Assembly: GCA_002270465.1 (NCBI GenBank)
Contig: NQOF01000002.1
Coordinates: 186,001-250,000, forward strand
Source: Blautia hominis
GTDB lineage: Bacteria > Bacillota > Clostridia > Lachnospirales > Lachnospiraceae
Reading direction: 5' to 3'
Length of the DNA: 64,000 bases
Below the pieces are notes generated by a model. That model did no database searches, was not told where the DNA came from, and worked only from the letters and a program-made list of their open reading frames with translations. The number at the start of each line of letters is the position of its first letter. Position 1 is the stretch's first letter. The translations under genes were made by a program, and so were the position numbers. Shown in pieces: positions 8,803 through 16,964 of this stretch.

Positions 8803-9543
8803 ATGCTGGAGCTGAGGGATGTCTCCTTCAAGGTGGAAGAGGAGACAAAAGAAAAAGGGATTCTGGAGCGCGTAAGTTTCACTCTGGAAGACAACAAGTT
8901 TATTGCCATTACAGGGCCAAACGGCGGCGGAAAATCAACGCTGGCCAAGATCATTGCCGGTATTGAGAAGCCCACAGAGGGCAGGATCTATCTGGACGGT
9001 GAGGATATCACGGATTTAAATATAACGGAGAGAGCGAGAAAAGGTATCAGCTATGCGTTTCAGCAGCCGGTGCGCTTTAAAGGTGTAACGGTGCTTGACT
9101 TGATCCGCCTGGCGTCAGGGGAAAACATTACGGTCTCCGGAGCCTGTCAGTACCTTTCAGAGGTGGGATTGTGTGCAAAAGACTATATTAACAGGGAAGT
9201 CAATGCAAGCCTTTCCGGCGGGGAGATGAAGAGGATTGAGATCGCCACGGTCATGGCAAGGGGCACCAGGATGTCCGTATTTGACGAACCTGAGGCCGGT
9301 ATTGACCTGTGGAGCTTTCAGAACCTGATCCATGTGTTTGAGAATATGCACAGAGAGATCCACGGCTCCATTTTGATCATTTCACACCAGGAGAGGATCC
9401 TGAACATTGCGGATGAGATCCTGGTGATCGCGGACGGAAAACTGGTGAGCCGCGGAAGCAAGGATGAAGTGCTTCCCGCTTTGCTGGAAGGCGTGGATGA
9501 CTATTCCGGCTGTAAAATCTGGAAGGACGGGGGAGTGAAATAA
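8803..9543 (+). CDS. sufC: SufC-like Fe-S assembly ATPase (SmsC type)
   Basis: 246 residues, ATG preceded by GGAGG. It is a soluble ABC-type ATPase: Walker A G-P-N-G-G-G-K-S-T, Q-loop A-F-Q-Q-P, signature L-S-G-G-E-M-K-R, Walker B M-S-V-F-D-E-P-E-A-G-I-D. The L-S-G-G-E-x-K-R-x-E and D-E-x-x-x-G-I-D forms are typical of SufC rather than of transporters, and no membrane subunit is present. Its stop overlaps the start of the SufBD-like gene by one base. SufC drives Fe-S cluster assembly on SufB/D. A two-gene C+B unit matches the minimal SUF type proposed as SMS. Confidence 0.85.
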   Translation: MLELRDVSFKVEEETKEKGILERVSFTLEDNKFIAITGPNGGGKSTLAKIIAGIEKPTEGRIYLDGEDITDLNITERARKGISYAFQQPVRFKGVTVLDLIRLASGENITVSGACQYLSEVGLCAKDYINREVNASLSGGEMKRIEIATVMARGTRMSVFDEPEAGIDLWSFQNLIHVFENMHREIHGSILIISHQERILNIADEILVIADGKLVSRGSKDEVLPALLEGVDDYSGCKIWKDGGVK

Positions 9544-10460
9544 TGGACGCAATACAGAAACAGTTATTAGAGGCAGTTGCCGGGCTGCATGAAATCCCGG
9601 TGGGAGCCTACAACATCCGGGCAAACGGAAAGAGTGAAGGCAGAAACAGTACGGAACATATAGAGATCACCACCCGGGAAGAAGGGGACGGGATCACCAT
9701 CCGCATCAAGGACGGTACAAAAAAGGAGAGTGTCCACATTCCGGTGGTCATGAGCCAGGCAGGGCTTCAGGAAGTGGTCTACAATGACTTTTATGTGGGG
9801 GACAACTGTGATGTGACCATCATTGCAGGCTGCGGCATCCACAACGGGGGAGACGCATCCAGCAAACACGACGGGATCCACAGCTTTTTCATCGGAAAGA
9901 ATTCCAGAGTAAAATATGTGGAGAAGCATTACGGCAGCGGGGACGGCAAAGGCCAGCGCATTATGAACCCTGAGACCATCATTGAGGTTGGGGAGAACAG
10001 TGTCATGGAGATGGACACCGTGCAGATCAAAGGTGTGGATTCCACCAAGCGCATGACCAGGGCAAAATTGCTGGAAGGCGCCAGTCTGAAGGTGATGGAG
10101 CGCCTTATGACCCACGGGACCCAGGATGCGGAGAGCCGTTTTATTGTGGATATGGACGGAGCGGATTCAGGTGCCAATATTATATCACGTTCCGTGGCGA
10201 AGGATGATTCCAGCCAGCTTTTCCAGTCTGTGCTCAACGGAAATGCAGCGTGCAGCGGCCATACAGAATGTGATGCCATTATTGTGGGGAACGCTAAGAT
10301 CAGCTCCATTCCGGAGATAACCGCCAACAGCTCCGACGCGGCGCTCATCCATGAGGCAGCCATCGGAAAGATTGCGGGAGAGCAGATCGTTAAACTCATG
10401 ACTTTGGGCCTTACAGAGGAAGAGGCGGAAGCCCAGATCATCAATGGTTTCTTAAAGTAA
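9543..10460 (+). CDS. SufB/SufD-like scaffold (SmsB type)
   Basis: 305 residues, shorter than the usual SufB (about 470) or SufD (about 420). It shows the right-handed beta-helix core (long strand-rich region with K-Y-V-E-K-H-Y-G... and later S-G-H-T-E-C-D-A-I-I) and ends with the C-terminal helical motif L-T-E-E-E-A-E-A-x-I-I-x-G-F. The E-C-D element and a neighbouring A-A-C-S-G-H match the core used to hold clusters in SufB/D. Translation is coupled to the SufC gene (TAATG). It probably forms a homodimer capped by SufC. No cysteine desulfurase is nearby, so sulfur must come from elsewhere. Confidence 0.8.
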   Translation: MDAIQKQLLEAVAGLHEIPVGAYNIRANGKSEGRNSTEHIEITTREEGDGITIRIKDGTKKESVHIPVVMSQAGLQEVVYNDFYVGDNCDVTIIAGCGIHNGGDASSKHDGIHSFFIGKNSRVKYVEKHYGSGDGKGQRIMNPETIIEVGENSVMEMDTVQIKGVDSTKRMTRAKLLEGASLKVMERLMTHGTQDAESRFIVDMDGADSGANIISRSVAKDDSSQLFQSVLNGNAACSGHTECDAIIVGNAKISSIPEITANSSDAALIHEAAIGKIAGEQIVKLMTLGLTEEEAEAQIINGFLK

Positions 10461-10475
10461 AACAGTAAAAGATTA

Positions 10476-10624
10476 CAGGTTACTGTACACTCCGTGTCCA
10501 GTAACACGCTTCGCGATGCACAGATATGGAGCATTCTGCCCCATATCGCGCTGGCTGCCTCGGGATTTTCATGCTTCCGGCATGAAAACGCCTCCCGGTA
10601 CAGTGGCCTGTGTACAGTAACCTG
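10476..10624. repeat. Palindromic intergenic element, copy 1
   Basis: A 149-bp element bounded by perfect 15-bp inverted ends (CAGGTTACTGTACAC ... GTGTACAGTAACCTG). Inside are smaller hairpins (TTTTCATGC/GCATGAAAA and GATATGG/CCATATC) and the motif CGCTTCGCGATG, which is shared with copies 2 and 3. It lies between the SufBD-like gene and a terminator. It could form one large cruciform or RNA hairpin, and has no coding capacity of its own. Confidence 0.8.
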
Positions 10625-10635
10625 AATAGTAACAG

Positions 10636-10680
10636 CCGGGCAGGTATACGGGACAAAACCGTATACAACTGCCCGGTTTT
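10636..10680 (+). terminator. Intrinsic terminator
   Basis: A long GC-rich stem (CCGGGCAGGTATACGG against CCGTATACAACTGCCCGG) with a short A-rich loop, followed by TTTT. It is the likely end of the SufC/SufBD transcript. Confidence 0.8.
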
Positions 10681-10755
10681 GTGCTATAGTTGGGTTAGTA
10701 ACAGCGGCGTGTTGCCATTGGGGAACAAAAAACATATTTATAGGGAGAGGTTTTT

Positions 10756-11694
10756 ATGATTTACAACAATGTACGCCATGAGTGCAATCTGTATAATTTT
10801 TTCTTTGCACCAAGAGGGAACCGGAGGATGATGGAACTGGGAAGAAAGATCTCCCAGATGTATTTAAACCCGTTTGACCGTATCATCGGCATTATCGGTG
10901 CCAAGGACTCCGGAAAAAGTATGATGATCCAGGGGATGTTTCCGGGAATCCAGGTTGTGGACGGGGACGATGAATACGACATTACCAACATGCCCCTTTT
11001 GAATGCGGATGATGTGGGATTCTATACCCCACGGACCTTCCATGTGGATGCCAGGGCAGCAAGAAAATATGTGAAGCTGGAGACCATCGCTGAGGCGATC
11101 ATAAGGGTGACTTCTCAGCACAAGAGAGTGATCGTGGAGCATTTTGAGATCCTGTATCCAATCCTGAAAAGGAATGCGGATCTGATGATCGGGATCGGCG
11201 AGGAGGTCATTGTGACGCGGCCGTCCCTGTTCGGCCCGCTGCCGCAGAATATTGCGGATATTGTGTTCAAATCCCTGATCTACAGGAAAATGGCACACAG
11301 TGCGGAGGATCTATTCGGCTATGTAGTGAGAGATATTGAGCGGCCAAGCTATGTCCGGGCTGATATCCGCCACGGGTTTATGCTGGATTACTCGGAAAAA
11401 CCGGAGAATTTTGACCTGGTGGAGATTGAGAAGAAGATGAAAGAGCTTATAGACCGGGATTTGCCTATCACCTATTATGACGAGGAGCATGTGAAGATCG
11501 GAGATGACGTCATTTCCTGTACAGGCCCCCTGATGCATGTGGAGAGCACAGGGAAGATTGAGGGATTTTCATTGGTAAAAGAATTTTTCTATGATTCCAA
11601 GTTCGGCTATTATATGGTTGCCGGAACGGTGGGACATAAGGAAGAGGAAGCCAGTGACAAACTGAATACGATTGATATACTGGAAGAGGTATAA
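10756..11694 (+). CDS. P-loop protein, possibly 'alanyl-tRNA synthetase second additional domain' family
   Basis: 312 residues with GGGAGAGG upstream of the ATG. A glycine-rich loop G-A-K-D-S-G-K-S follows I-I-G-I-I (about residue 50) and looks like a Walker A. A Walker B is not clear; V-I-V-E-H-F-E at about residue 120 is a candidate. I associate the N-terminal pattern (F-F-A-P-R-G-N, then the P-loop, then M-F-P-G) with proteins annotated in Lachnospiraceae as 'alanine-tRNA synthetase second additional domain-containing'. That link is from memory. No tRNA synthetase core is present. It is a single-gene unit with its own terminator. Function is unknown. Confidence 0.55.
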   Translation: MIYNNVRHECNLYNFFFAPRGNRRMMELGRKISQMYLNPFDRIIGIIGAKDSGKSMMIQGMFPGIQVVDGDDEYDITNMPLLNADDVGFYTPRTFHVDARAARKYVKLETIAEAIIRVTSQHKRVIVEHFEILYPILKRNADLMIGIGEEVIVTRPSLFGPLPQNIADIVFKSLIYRKMAHSAEDLFGYVVRDIERPSYVRADIRHGFMLDYSEKPENFDLVEIEKKMKELIDRDLPITYYDEEHVKIGDDVISCTGPLMHVESTGKIEGFSLVKEFFYDSKFGYYMVAGTVGHKEEEASDKLNTIDILEEV

Positions 11695-11697
11695 AAG

Positions 11698-11746
11698 AAA
11701 CAAGACCATCGAAAACCGGAAACGGGGCAGATGGTCTTGTTTTTTA
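11698..11746 (+). terminator. Intrinsic terminator
   Basis: AAACAAGACCATC pairs with GATGGTCTTGTTT across a 19-base loop and is followed by T-rich sequence. It begins 3 bp after the P-loop gene. Confidence 0.85.
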
Positions 11747-11860
11747 CACAGAGAGAGGTTTTCATTGACAAGATAGGAATAATATAGTATTATGATGATA
11801 TCAAAAAGATATCAAATTAATAACTGCAGCAAGCAGTCTTTTCAAGAGGAGGAAATGATC

Positions 11861-12886
11861 ATGGAAGAAAAAGACGGAATCAGTCCAAGGGATAAGAATG
11901 TGGAGGAAAAAGTCCTGCACCCCATGTCAGGTATGGGTATGTTGTTTCTTTTGATCCTGGCGCTTGTGGGAAGTGTTGCGCTGATGATTTTTTCAGGAGC
12001 GGTTCTTTCTGATGTCAGCGGCACGCTTACCGGTATCGGGATAACAGCGGCGATCCTGATCTTCTGTGCGGCCTGTGTGGGTTTTGCGGGCCTGAAGGTC
12101 ATCAATCCCAATGAGGCGCTGGTTCTGGCACTGTTCGGTAAATATTACGGAACCTTGAACCAGAATGGATTTTACTGGGTGAATCCTTTTGTGACAGGTA
12201 TCAACCCCACCGTAAGAGCAATGGGCAGCGCCAGTTCCACAGTTCTCAAAGGGATGGGGATTGAAGCGGAACAGAAGAATACAGAGGCAAAAGCCAACAA
12301 GAAAGTCTCTCTGAAGACCATGACGCTGGACAATAAAAAACAAAAGGTCAATGATGAACTGGGAAATCCCATTGAGATTGGCACGGTTGTCATTTGGAAA
12401 GTGGAAAATGCTACAAAGGCTGTATTTAATGTGGAGAATTACAAAGACTATCTGTCTATCCAGTGTGATGCCATCACAAGGAACGCAGCCAGAAGGTATC
12501 CATATGACACCAGTGAAGGCGGAGATGAGCGCTCTCTTCGCGGCAGCAGCCAGGAAGTAGCGAGTATCATGCAGGAGGAGCTGCAGCAGAAAGTGATAGA
12601 TGCGGGGATTGAGATCTTGGAAATGCGCATCACACATCTGGCCTACGCTCCGGAAATCGCATCAGCCATGCTGCAGAGACAGCAGGCAGCAGCCATCATT
12701 GATGCACGGCAGAAGATTGTGGAAGGTGCTGTCAGCATGGTGGAGATGGCCCTTCAGAAATTGAACGACAAAGATATCGTGGATCTGGATGAAGAGCGCA
12801 AGGCAGCTATGGTCAGCAACCTGCTGGTTGTCCTCTGCGGTAATAAAGATGCCCAGCCCATTGTCAACAGCGGTTCCCTGTATTAG
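11861..12886 (+). CDS. SPFH/band-7 domain membrane protein
   Basis: 341 residues from ATG 11861, which has AGGAGG 8 bp upstream; the frame extends 23 codons further without a ribosome site. Two hydrophobic segments lie at about residues 20-45 and 50-75. A band-7 domain follows ([11 protein letters not shown]-x-L-F-G-K-Y-Y-G-T), ending in a helical stretch with [19 protein letters not shown] proteins oligomerise at the membrane and organise microdomains or control proteases. Here the gene is followed by a small ribbon-helix-helix gene, a pairing I believe recurs in Firmicutes. The function in this host is not established. Confidence 0.88.
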   Translation: MEEKDGISPRDKNVEEKVLHPMSGMGMLFLLILALVGSVALMIFSGAVLSDVSGTLTGIGITAAILIFCAACVGFAGLKVINPNEALVLALFGKYYGTLNQNGFYWVNPFVTGINPTVRAMGSASSTVLKGMGIEAEQKNTEAKANKKVSLKTMTLDNKKQKVNDELGNPIEIGTVVIWKVENATKAVFNVENYKDYLSIQCDAITRNAARRYPYDTSEGGDERSLRGSSQEVASIMQEELQQKVIDAGIEILEMRITHLAYAPEIASAMLQRQQAAAIIDARQKIVEGAVSMVEMALQKLNDKDIVDLDEERKAAMVSNLLVVLCGNKDAQPIVNSGSLY

Positions 12887-12927
12887 GCAGGGCAGTGACT
12901 GTGAACAGTAACAGGAGTGATGCCTTC

Positions 12928-13125
12928 ATGGAAAACAAACCGAAGGAAAAGCAAAAAAAACAGGTTCCCCTGCGGCTCTCCGCATCTCTTTACAATGACC
13001 TGGCCCAGTGGGCGGAGGATGACTTCCGCTCCGTCAACGGCCAGATCGAATATCTGCTGACCGAATGCGTAAAGCACAGAAAGCGGAGTCGGAAAAGCGC
13101 CACAGAGGAACCGGAGGCAGAATGA
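12928..13125 (+). CDS. Small ribbon-helix-helix (Arc-like) protein
   Basis: 65 residues from ATG 12928, with AGGAG about 10 bp upstream; in-frame GTG codons at 12895 and 12901 are alternatives. The core V-P-L-R-L-S-A-S-L-Y-N-D-L-A-Q-W-A-E-D-D-F-R-S-V-N-G-Q-I is an Arc/MetJ-type strand-helix-helix with the usual S-V-N-x-x-I end. It is very charged and likely dimeric. It lies 41 bp after the SPFH gene and before a shared terminator. It could bind DNA or mainly act as a small partner of the SPFH protein; the sequence does not decide. Confidence 0.75.
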   Translation: MENKPKEKQKKQVPLRLSASLYNDLAQWAEDDFRSVNGQIEYLLTECVKHRKRSRKSATEEPEAE

Positions 13126-13126
13126 A

Positions 13127-13177
13127 GAAAATCCAGGCAGCGGCCAATTGATGAGCCGTGTATGCCTGGATTTTTTC
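13127..13177. terminator. Bidirectional terminator
   Basis: AAAATCCAGGCA pairs with TGCCTGGATTTT and is followed by Ts on the plus strand, with As on the other side. It lies between the converging RHH and permease genes. Confidence 0.8.
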
Positions 13178-13187
13178 CATGTGTATT

Positions 13188-13994
13188 TCAGAAATGTTTC
13201 CTGTATTTTTTTTCCGCTACGTTGATCAGGCTGTATAAAACAGCAGCGATGATACATAGAATAACAATGCTCATGATCATGGTATCCAGTTTGAATACCT
13301 GACTGGAATAAATGATCAGATATCCAAGTCCCCGTTTGCTTCCGATCATCTCTCCGATCACCACGCCGATCAGGCAGAGGCCGATATTGACTTTCATAAT
13401 GCTGAGGATCAGCGGTACGGAGGATGGAAGGACCACTTTAAAAAGGGCATCCTTTTTCGTGCCCCTCAGTGTGGAAATCAGTTTCAGTTTATCCGGGTCC
13501 GTGCCGCAGAAGCCAGTGTACAGATTCAGGATCGCCCCAAAGATTGCTACAGACAGGCCGGCAACGATGATGGTCTTAATGTTGCTGCCCAGCCACACGA
13601 TCAAAAGCGGTGCCAGGGCTGATTTGGGCAGACTGTTCAGAACTACCAGATACGGCTCCAGAATGGAGGAAAGCTTCGGAAAACACCACAGAAGCACCGC
13701 AATGGCAATACCAAACACAGTGACTAGGGCGAAACTGGCAATGGTCTCCCAGAGTGTGACGCCCGTGTGTACGGCAAGTGTTCCGTCCAGTATCATGTGG
13801 TACATGGCCGTGACCACCTGGGAAGGGCTGGAGAAGATAAAAGAATCAATAAGGCCAAGTCTTGCGCTGCCCTCCCAGAGCGCCAGAAAAGCCAGGAATA
13901 TGAGGATGCGGATAAGCCGCACAATCTGGGAATCACGCCTTAATTTCCGCAGATAATTCCTCTGTCCTCTGGACATCGTAGTCATTTCAGCCAT
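13188..13994 (-). CDS. ABC transporter permease (SsuC/TauC/NrtB family)
   Basis: 268 residues, about six membrane helices. The binding-protein-dependent transport motif lies around residues 170-200 (T-L-R-G-T-K-K-D-A-L-F-K-V-V-L-P-S-S-V-P), which couples to the ATPase. The family imports sulfonates, taurine, nitrate or thiamine-pyrimidine precursors. It overlaps the ATPase gene by 8 bp. No periplasmic-type binding protein is encoded nearby, so the substrate cannot be assigned and the receptor must be supplied elsewhere or has been lost. Confidence 0.88.
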   Translation of the reverse strand: MAEMTTMSRGQRNYLRKLRRDSQIVRLIRILIFLAFLALWEGSARLGLIDSFIFSSPSQVVTAMYHMILDGTLAVHTGVTLWETIASFALVTVFGIAIAVLLWCFPKLSSILEPYLVVLNSLPKSALAPLLIVWLGSNIKTIIVAGLSVAIFGAILNLYTGFCGTDPDKLKLISTLRGTKKDALFKVVLPSSVPLILSIMKVNIGLCLIGVVIGEMIGSKRGLGYLIIYSSQVFKLDTMIMSIVILCIIAAVLYSLINVAEKKYRKHF

Positions 13995-14757
13995 TGTGGT
14001 TTAGCTCCTTCCATATTTCATTAAAATAATTTTTGAACTCCGGAGCGCTGCGGGAGGTAAAAGGCGTGCGGTTATCGATGGTGAGTACGATGGGGATGAT
14101 CTTTTTAATGGTGGCGGGACGTTTGTCAAGGATGATCACCCGGTCTGCCATGCTTATGGCTTCCGAGATATCATGAGTCACCAGAATGGCGGTTTTCTCC
14201 TCCCGCTTGATGATCTTCCCAATGTCATCCCCCACAGAGAGGCGTGTCTGATAATCCAGAGCAGAAAACGGTTCATCCAGGAGCAGCAGATCAGGCTCCA
14301 AAGCCAGTGTGCGGATCAACGCGGCACGCTGCCGCATACCTCCGGAAAGCTGGGACGGGCGGGAGTCTTTGAATTTATCTAGGCCGTAATCAGCCAGCAG
14401 ATGATTGACTTTATCTCTGGAATTTGGGGAGTTCTTTTTCTGTATTTCCAGCCCTAACAGGACATTGCTGTAAATGGTGCGCCATTCAAAGAGGTGGTCT
14501 TTTTGCAGCATGTAACCGATATTTGTCACCGATTCACTGAGCGGTTTTTTATTCAGAAGGATTTCGCCTTCTTCCGGGGTGAGCAGACCGCAGAGCATAT
14601 CCAGAAGCGTGGATTTTCCGCAGCCGGAGGGACCTACGATCGCCAGGAATTCTCCTTTTTCCACAGAAAAAGATATATGGGACAGAGCGGGTGTTTCACC
14701 GGATTTTGTATGATAGGCATAACTGACATCTTTTACTTCTAAAAGAGGTGTATCCAT
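13987..14757 (-). CDS. ABC transporter ATPase (SsuB/TauB family)
   Basis: 256 residues. Walker A G-P-S-G-C-G-K-S-T, signature L-S-G-G-M-R-Q-R, Walker B L-L-L-L-D-E-P-F-S-A-L-D and H-loop L-V-T-H-D-I are all intact. The L-S-G-G-M-R-Q-R form and D-E-P-F-S-A-L-D are typical of the nitrate/sulfonate/taurine group. It is the first gene of a two-gene operon with the permease downstream. The 270-bp region upstream holds only promoter-like sequence. Confidence 0.9.
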   Translation of the reverse strand: MDTPLLEVKDVSYAYHTKSGETPALSHISFSVEKGEFLAIVGPSGCGKSTLLDMLCGLLTPEEGEILLNKKPLSESVTNIGYMLQKDHLFEWRTIYSNVLLGLEIQKKNSPNSRDKVNHLLADYGLDKFKDSRPSQLSGGMRQRAALIRTLALEPDLLLLDEPFSALDYQTRLSVGDDIGKIIKREEKTAILVTHDISEAISMADRVIILDKRPATIKKIIPIVLTIDNRTPFTSRSAPEFKNYFNEIWKELNHNG

Positions 14758-14885
14758 AAGTTGTCATTCCTTTCTTATTTCTATTGGCAGGCAGGTGTGA
14801 GACTGTCTGTTTTTGGGGATGGTGATCAGCAGTTACGGTCCACGGCACCGCATTTATTGAAGGGCTGTGAATTCGTAACATACAG

Positions 14886-14897
14886 TATCATATGATA
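14886..14897. promoter_or_regulatory. 12-bp palindrome upstream of ABC operon / ldh gene
   Basis: TATCATATGATA is a perfect palindrome in the 270-bp divergent region between the ABC operon and the dehydrogenase gene. It may be an operator for either, but short AT-rich palindromes also arise by chance. Confidence 0.25.
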
Positions 14898-14933
14898 AAA
14901 AGCCGGGGGTTGACATATGGGAATGGGATGCAC

Positions 14934-14962
14934 TTGTGTTTTTCTTTGATTATTGATAAAAT
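14934..14962 (+). promoter_or_regulatory. Possible sigma-A promoter for dehydrogenase gene
   Basis: TTGTGT, 17 bp, TAAAAT, about 65 bp upstream of the start codon at 15028. Confidence 0.4.
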
Positions 14963-15027
14963 AAGTACGGATTGGGAAACCTATCCGGTAACGGAAACAT
15001 GATCTGACAAGAACAGGAGGCAAAATC

Positions 15028-16026
15028 ATGAGAATTTTATTTTTTGACACCAAGAACTACGACAGGGCATCCTTTGATAAACAACTGGAAAATTATCCGG
15101 GAATAGAGATCGACTATCTGAAAACAGACCTGGCACCCAAGACGGCGCCGCTGGCAAAAGGGTTTGACGCCGTGTGTGCTTTTGTAAGCTCCGACGTGGG
15201 GGCAGAGACGGTGACAGCGCTCCATGAGGCGGGAGTAAAGTTGATCCTTATGCGCTGCGCGGGATTTAACAATGTGGATCTGGAGAAAGCGGGAGAGTAT
15301 GGCATCCGGGTTATGCGCGTGCCGGGCTACTCTCCGGAAGCCGTGGCGGAACATGCCATGGCGCTGGCACTTACAGCGAACCGCAGGATCCATAAGGCAT
15401 ATGTAAAAGTCCGGGAAAATGATTTCAGCTTAAGCGGCCTGATGGGATTTAACTTTTACCAGAAGACAGCAGGTATTGTGGGAACTGGAAAAATCGGTGC
15501 GGCCATGGCGAAAATCTGCCGCGGTTTCGGTATGAAGGTCATTGCCTATGATGTATACCAGAATCCGGACCTGGATTTTGCCGAATATGTCTCTTTGGAT
15601 GAACTGCTTAAAAGAAGTGACCTGATCTCCCTGCACTGCCCGCTGATGGACAGCACCTACCACCTGATCAACCGGGAGACCATCGCAAAAATGAAGGACG
15701 GAGTGGTACTGGTCAACACCTCGAGAGGCGGACTTGTGAAGACAGAAGATCTGATCGAGGGGATCCGTGCCCGCAAATTCTTCGGTGTAGGCCTGGATGT
15801 GTACGAGGAGGAGACAAAGAACGTATTTGAGGACCGCTCAGATGAAATCCTGGAGCATTCCACAACGGCAAGGCTCCTCTCTTTCCCCAATGTAATGATC
15901 ACCTCCCATCAGGGATTCTTTACCCAGGAAGCCCTTGCGGCTATTTCCCAGACTACCCTGGACAATGCAGCTGCATTTGAAAAAGGGGAGACTAACAGCA
16001 ATGAAGTGCTGAAAAGGGAATCATAA
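15028..16026 (+). CDS. ldhA: D-2-hydroxyacid dehydrogenase, probably D-lactate dehydrogenase
   Basis: 332 residues, preceded by AGGAGG. It should interconvert pyruvate and D-lactate with NAD(H) in the cytoplasm. The NAD-binding loop is G-I-V-G-T-G-K-I-G, the catalytic Arg lies in N-T-S-R-G-G, and the catalytic His is in T-S-H-Q-G-F-F-T with the paired Glu in V-Y-E-E-E. The early C-A-G-F-N-N-V-D and the F-F-T ending are typical of fermentative D-LDH rather than of glycerate or phosphoglycerate dehydrogenases. queH starts 1 bp after its stop, but the two functions are unrelated. Other 2-hydroxyacid substrates cannot be excluded. Confidence 0.85.
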   Translation: MRILFFDTKNYDRASFDKQLENYPGIEIDYLKTDLAPKTAPLAKGFDAVCAFVSSDVGAETVTALHEAGVKLILMRCAGFNNVDLEKAGEYGIRVMRVPGYSPEAVAEHAMALALTANRRIHKAYVKVRENDFSLSGLMGFNFYQKTAGIVGTGKIGAAMAKICRGFGMKVIAYDVYQNPDLDFAEYVSLDELLKRSDLISLHCPLMDSTYHLINRETIAKMKDGVVLVNTSRGGLVKTEDLIEGIRARKFFGVGLDVYEEETKNVFEDRSDEILEHSTTARLLSFPNVMITSHQGFFTQEALAAISQTTLDNAAAFEKGETNSNEVLKRES

Positions 16027-16027
16027 C

Positions 16028-16708
16028 ATGGACCGGAAAAGAAACTACCAGAGAGAACTGGAAAAAATCCTGGAACAGATAAAAAAGGAAGAAAGAGTTC
16101 CCACTTTGTTCCTGCACAGCTGCTGCGCTCCATGCAGCAGCTATGTGCTGGAATATCTGTCACAGTATTTTGAGATAACCGATTTTTTCTACAATCCCAA
16201 TATTTCGCCCGAAAAGGAATATGAGAAGCGGGAGGAGGAGCTTGAGCGGCTCATAGAGTCCATGCCCTTTGTACATAAGCCGAAGTTTTTTAAGGGGGAG
16301 TATTGCCCTGAGAAATTTTATGCCATGGCAGAAGGGATGGAAGATATCCCGGAGGGAGGCAGGCGCTGCTTTGCCTGCTATGAAATGCGCATGGAGGAGG
16401 CGGCAAGACTTGCGGCAGAGGGAGGATATGATTATTTCACCACAACCCTGTCTATCAGCCCCCTGAAAAATGCGGTAAAGATCAATGAGATAGGAGAAAG
16501 GCTGGAAGAGAAATATCATGTCCGGCATCTGCCGTCAGATTTTAAAAAGAAAAACGGGTATAAGCGTTCGACAGAGCTTTCCACAGAATATGGCCTGTAC
16601 CGGCAGGATTTCTGCGGCTGTGTATTCTCTAAAAGGGAACGTGACAAGAGAGAAGCGGAAAAGGGTAACAGTTCAGACAAGCTGAACGGTTACGCATCCA
16701 GCCATTGA
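16028..16708 (+). CDS. queH: Epoxyqueuosine reductase QueH
   Basis: 226 residues. QueH reduces epoxyqueuosine to queuosine in tRNA using an Fe-S/iron centre. The expected cysteine sets are present: S-C-C-A-P-C near residue 30, R-C-F-A-C-Y-E-M-R-M in the middle and F-C-G-C near residue 200. The family core ends at about F-S-K-R-E-R-D. The last 15 or so residues and the stop codon are encoded by the palindromic repeat beginning at 16665, so the C-terminus has been supplied by the repeat. The tail is beyond the conserved part and is unlikely to affect catalysis. Confidence 0.9.
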   Translation: MDRKRNYQRELEKILEQIKKEERVPTLFLHSCCAPCSSYVLEYLSQYFEITDFFYNPNISPEKEYEKREEELERLIESMPFVHKPKFFKGEYCPEKFYAMAEGMEDIPEGGRRCFACYEMRMEEAARLAAEGGYDYFTTTLSISPLKNAVKINEIGERLEEKYHVRHLPSDFKKKNGYKRSTELSTEYGLYRQDFCGCVFSKRERDKREAEKGNSSDKLNGYASSH

Positions 16709-16795
16709 AAATCGCTTCGCGATGGACCGGATAAAGCCGGCACTACTTTTTCATACGGTCAGCGCAGTAAATGCGCAGATCTGTCTGAACTGTTA
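16665..16795. repeat. Palindromic intergenic element, copy 2
   Basis: A 131-bp element with inverted ends (GTAACAGTTCAGACA ... TGTCTGAACTGTTA), the inner motif ATCGCTTCGCGATGG and the stretch TACTTTTTCATACGGTCAGCGCAGTA (split as TACTTTTTCATACGG and TCAGCGCAGTA). It is very similar to copy 3 at 30722. Its left end overlaps the last 44 bp of queH. Confidence 0.88.
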
Positions 16796-16964
16796 GGGAA
16801 AAGGGACAGCAGTGATATGGAAAAATTTCTTGCACGGCACCAAAGATAATGATAAACTGTTACCCATAAGCCGGATAGGCGGCTTACGGCTGCAGCGGGG
16901 CGCAGGATCCCGGGATAGCCGGAACAAAAAATAAATCAATTTGTAAAAAGTGAGGTACATAAAG

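Noticed and set aside
9929-10735. Minus-strand 268-codon frame opposite the SufBD-like gene
   Set aside because: Shadow of a well-supported gene plus the palindromic repeat. No ribosome site.
14758-15027. Riboswitch (thiamine or similar) before the ABC transporter genes
   Set aside because: No conserved THI-box or other aptamer core is seen on the minus strand.
16796-16964. T-box or arginine-responsive leader before argH
   Set aside because: Only one hairpin. No T-box sequence (TGGNACC) and no terminator.
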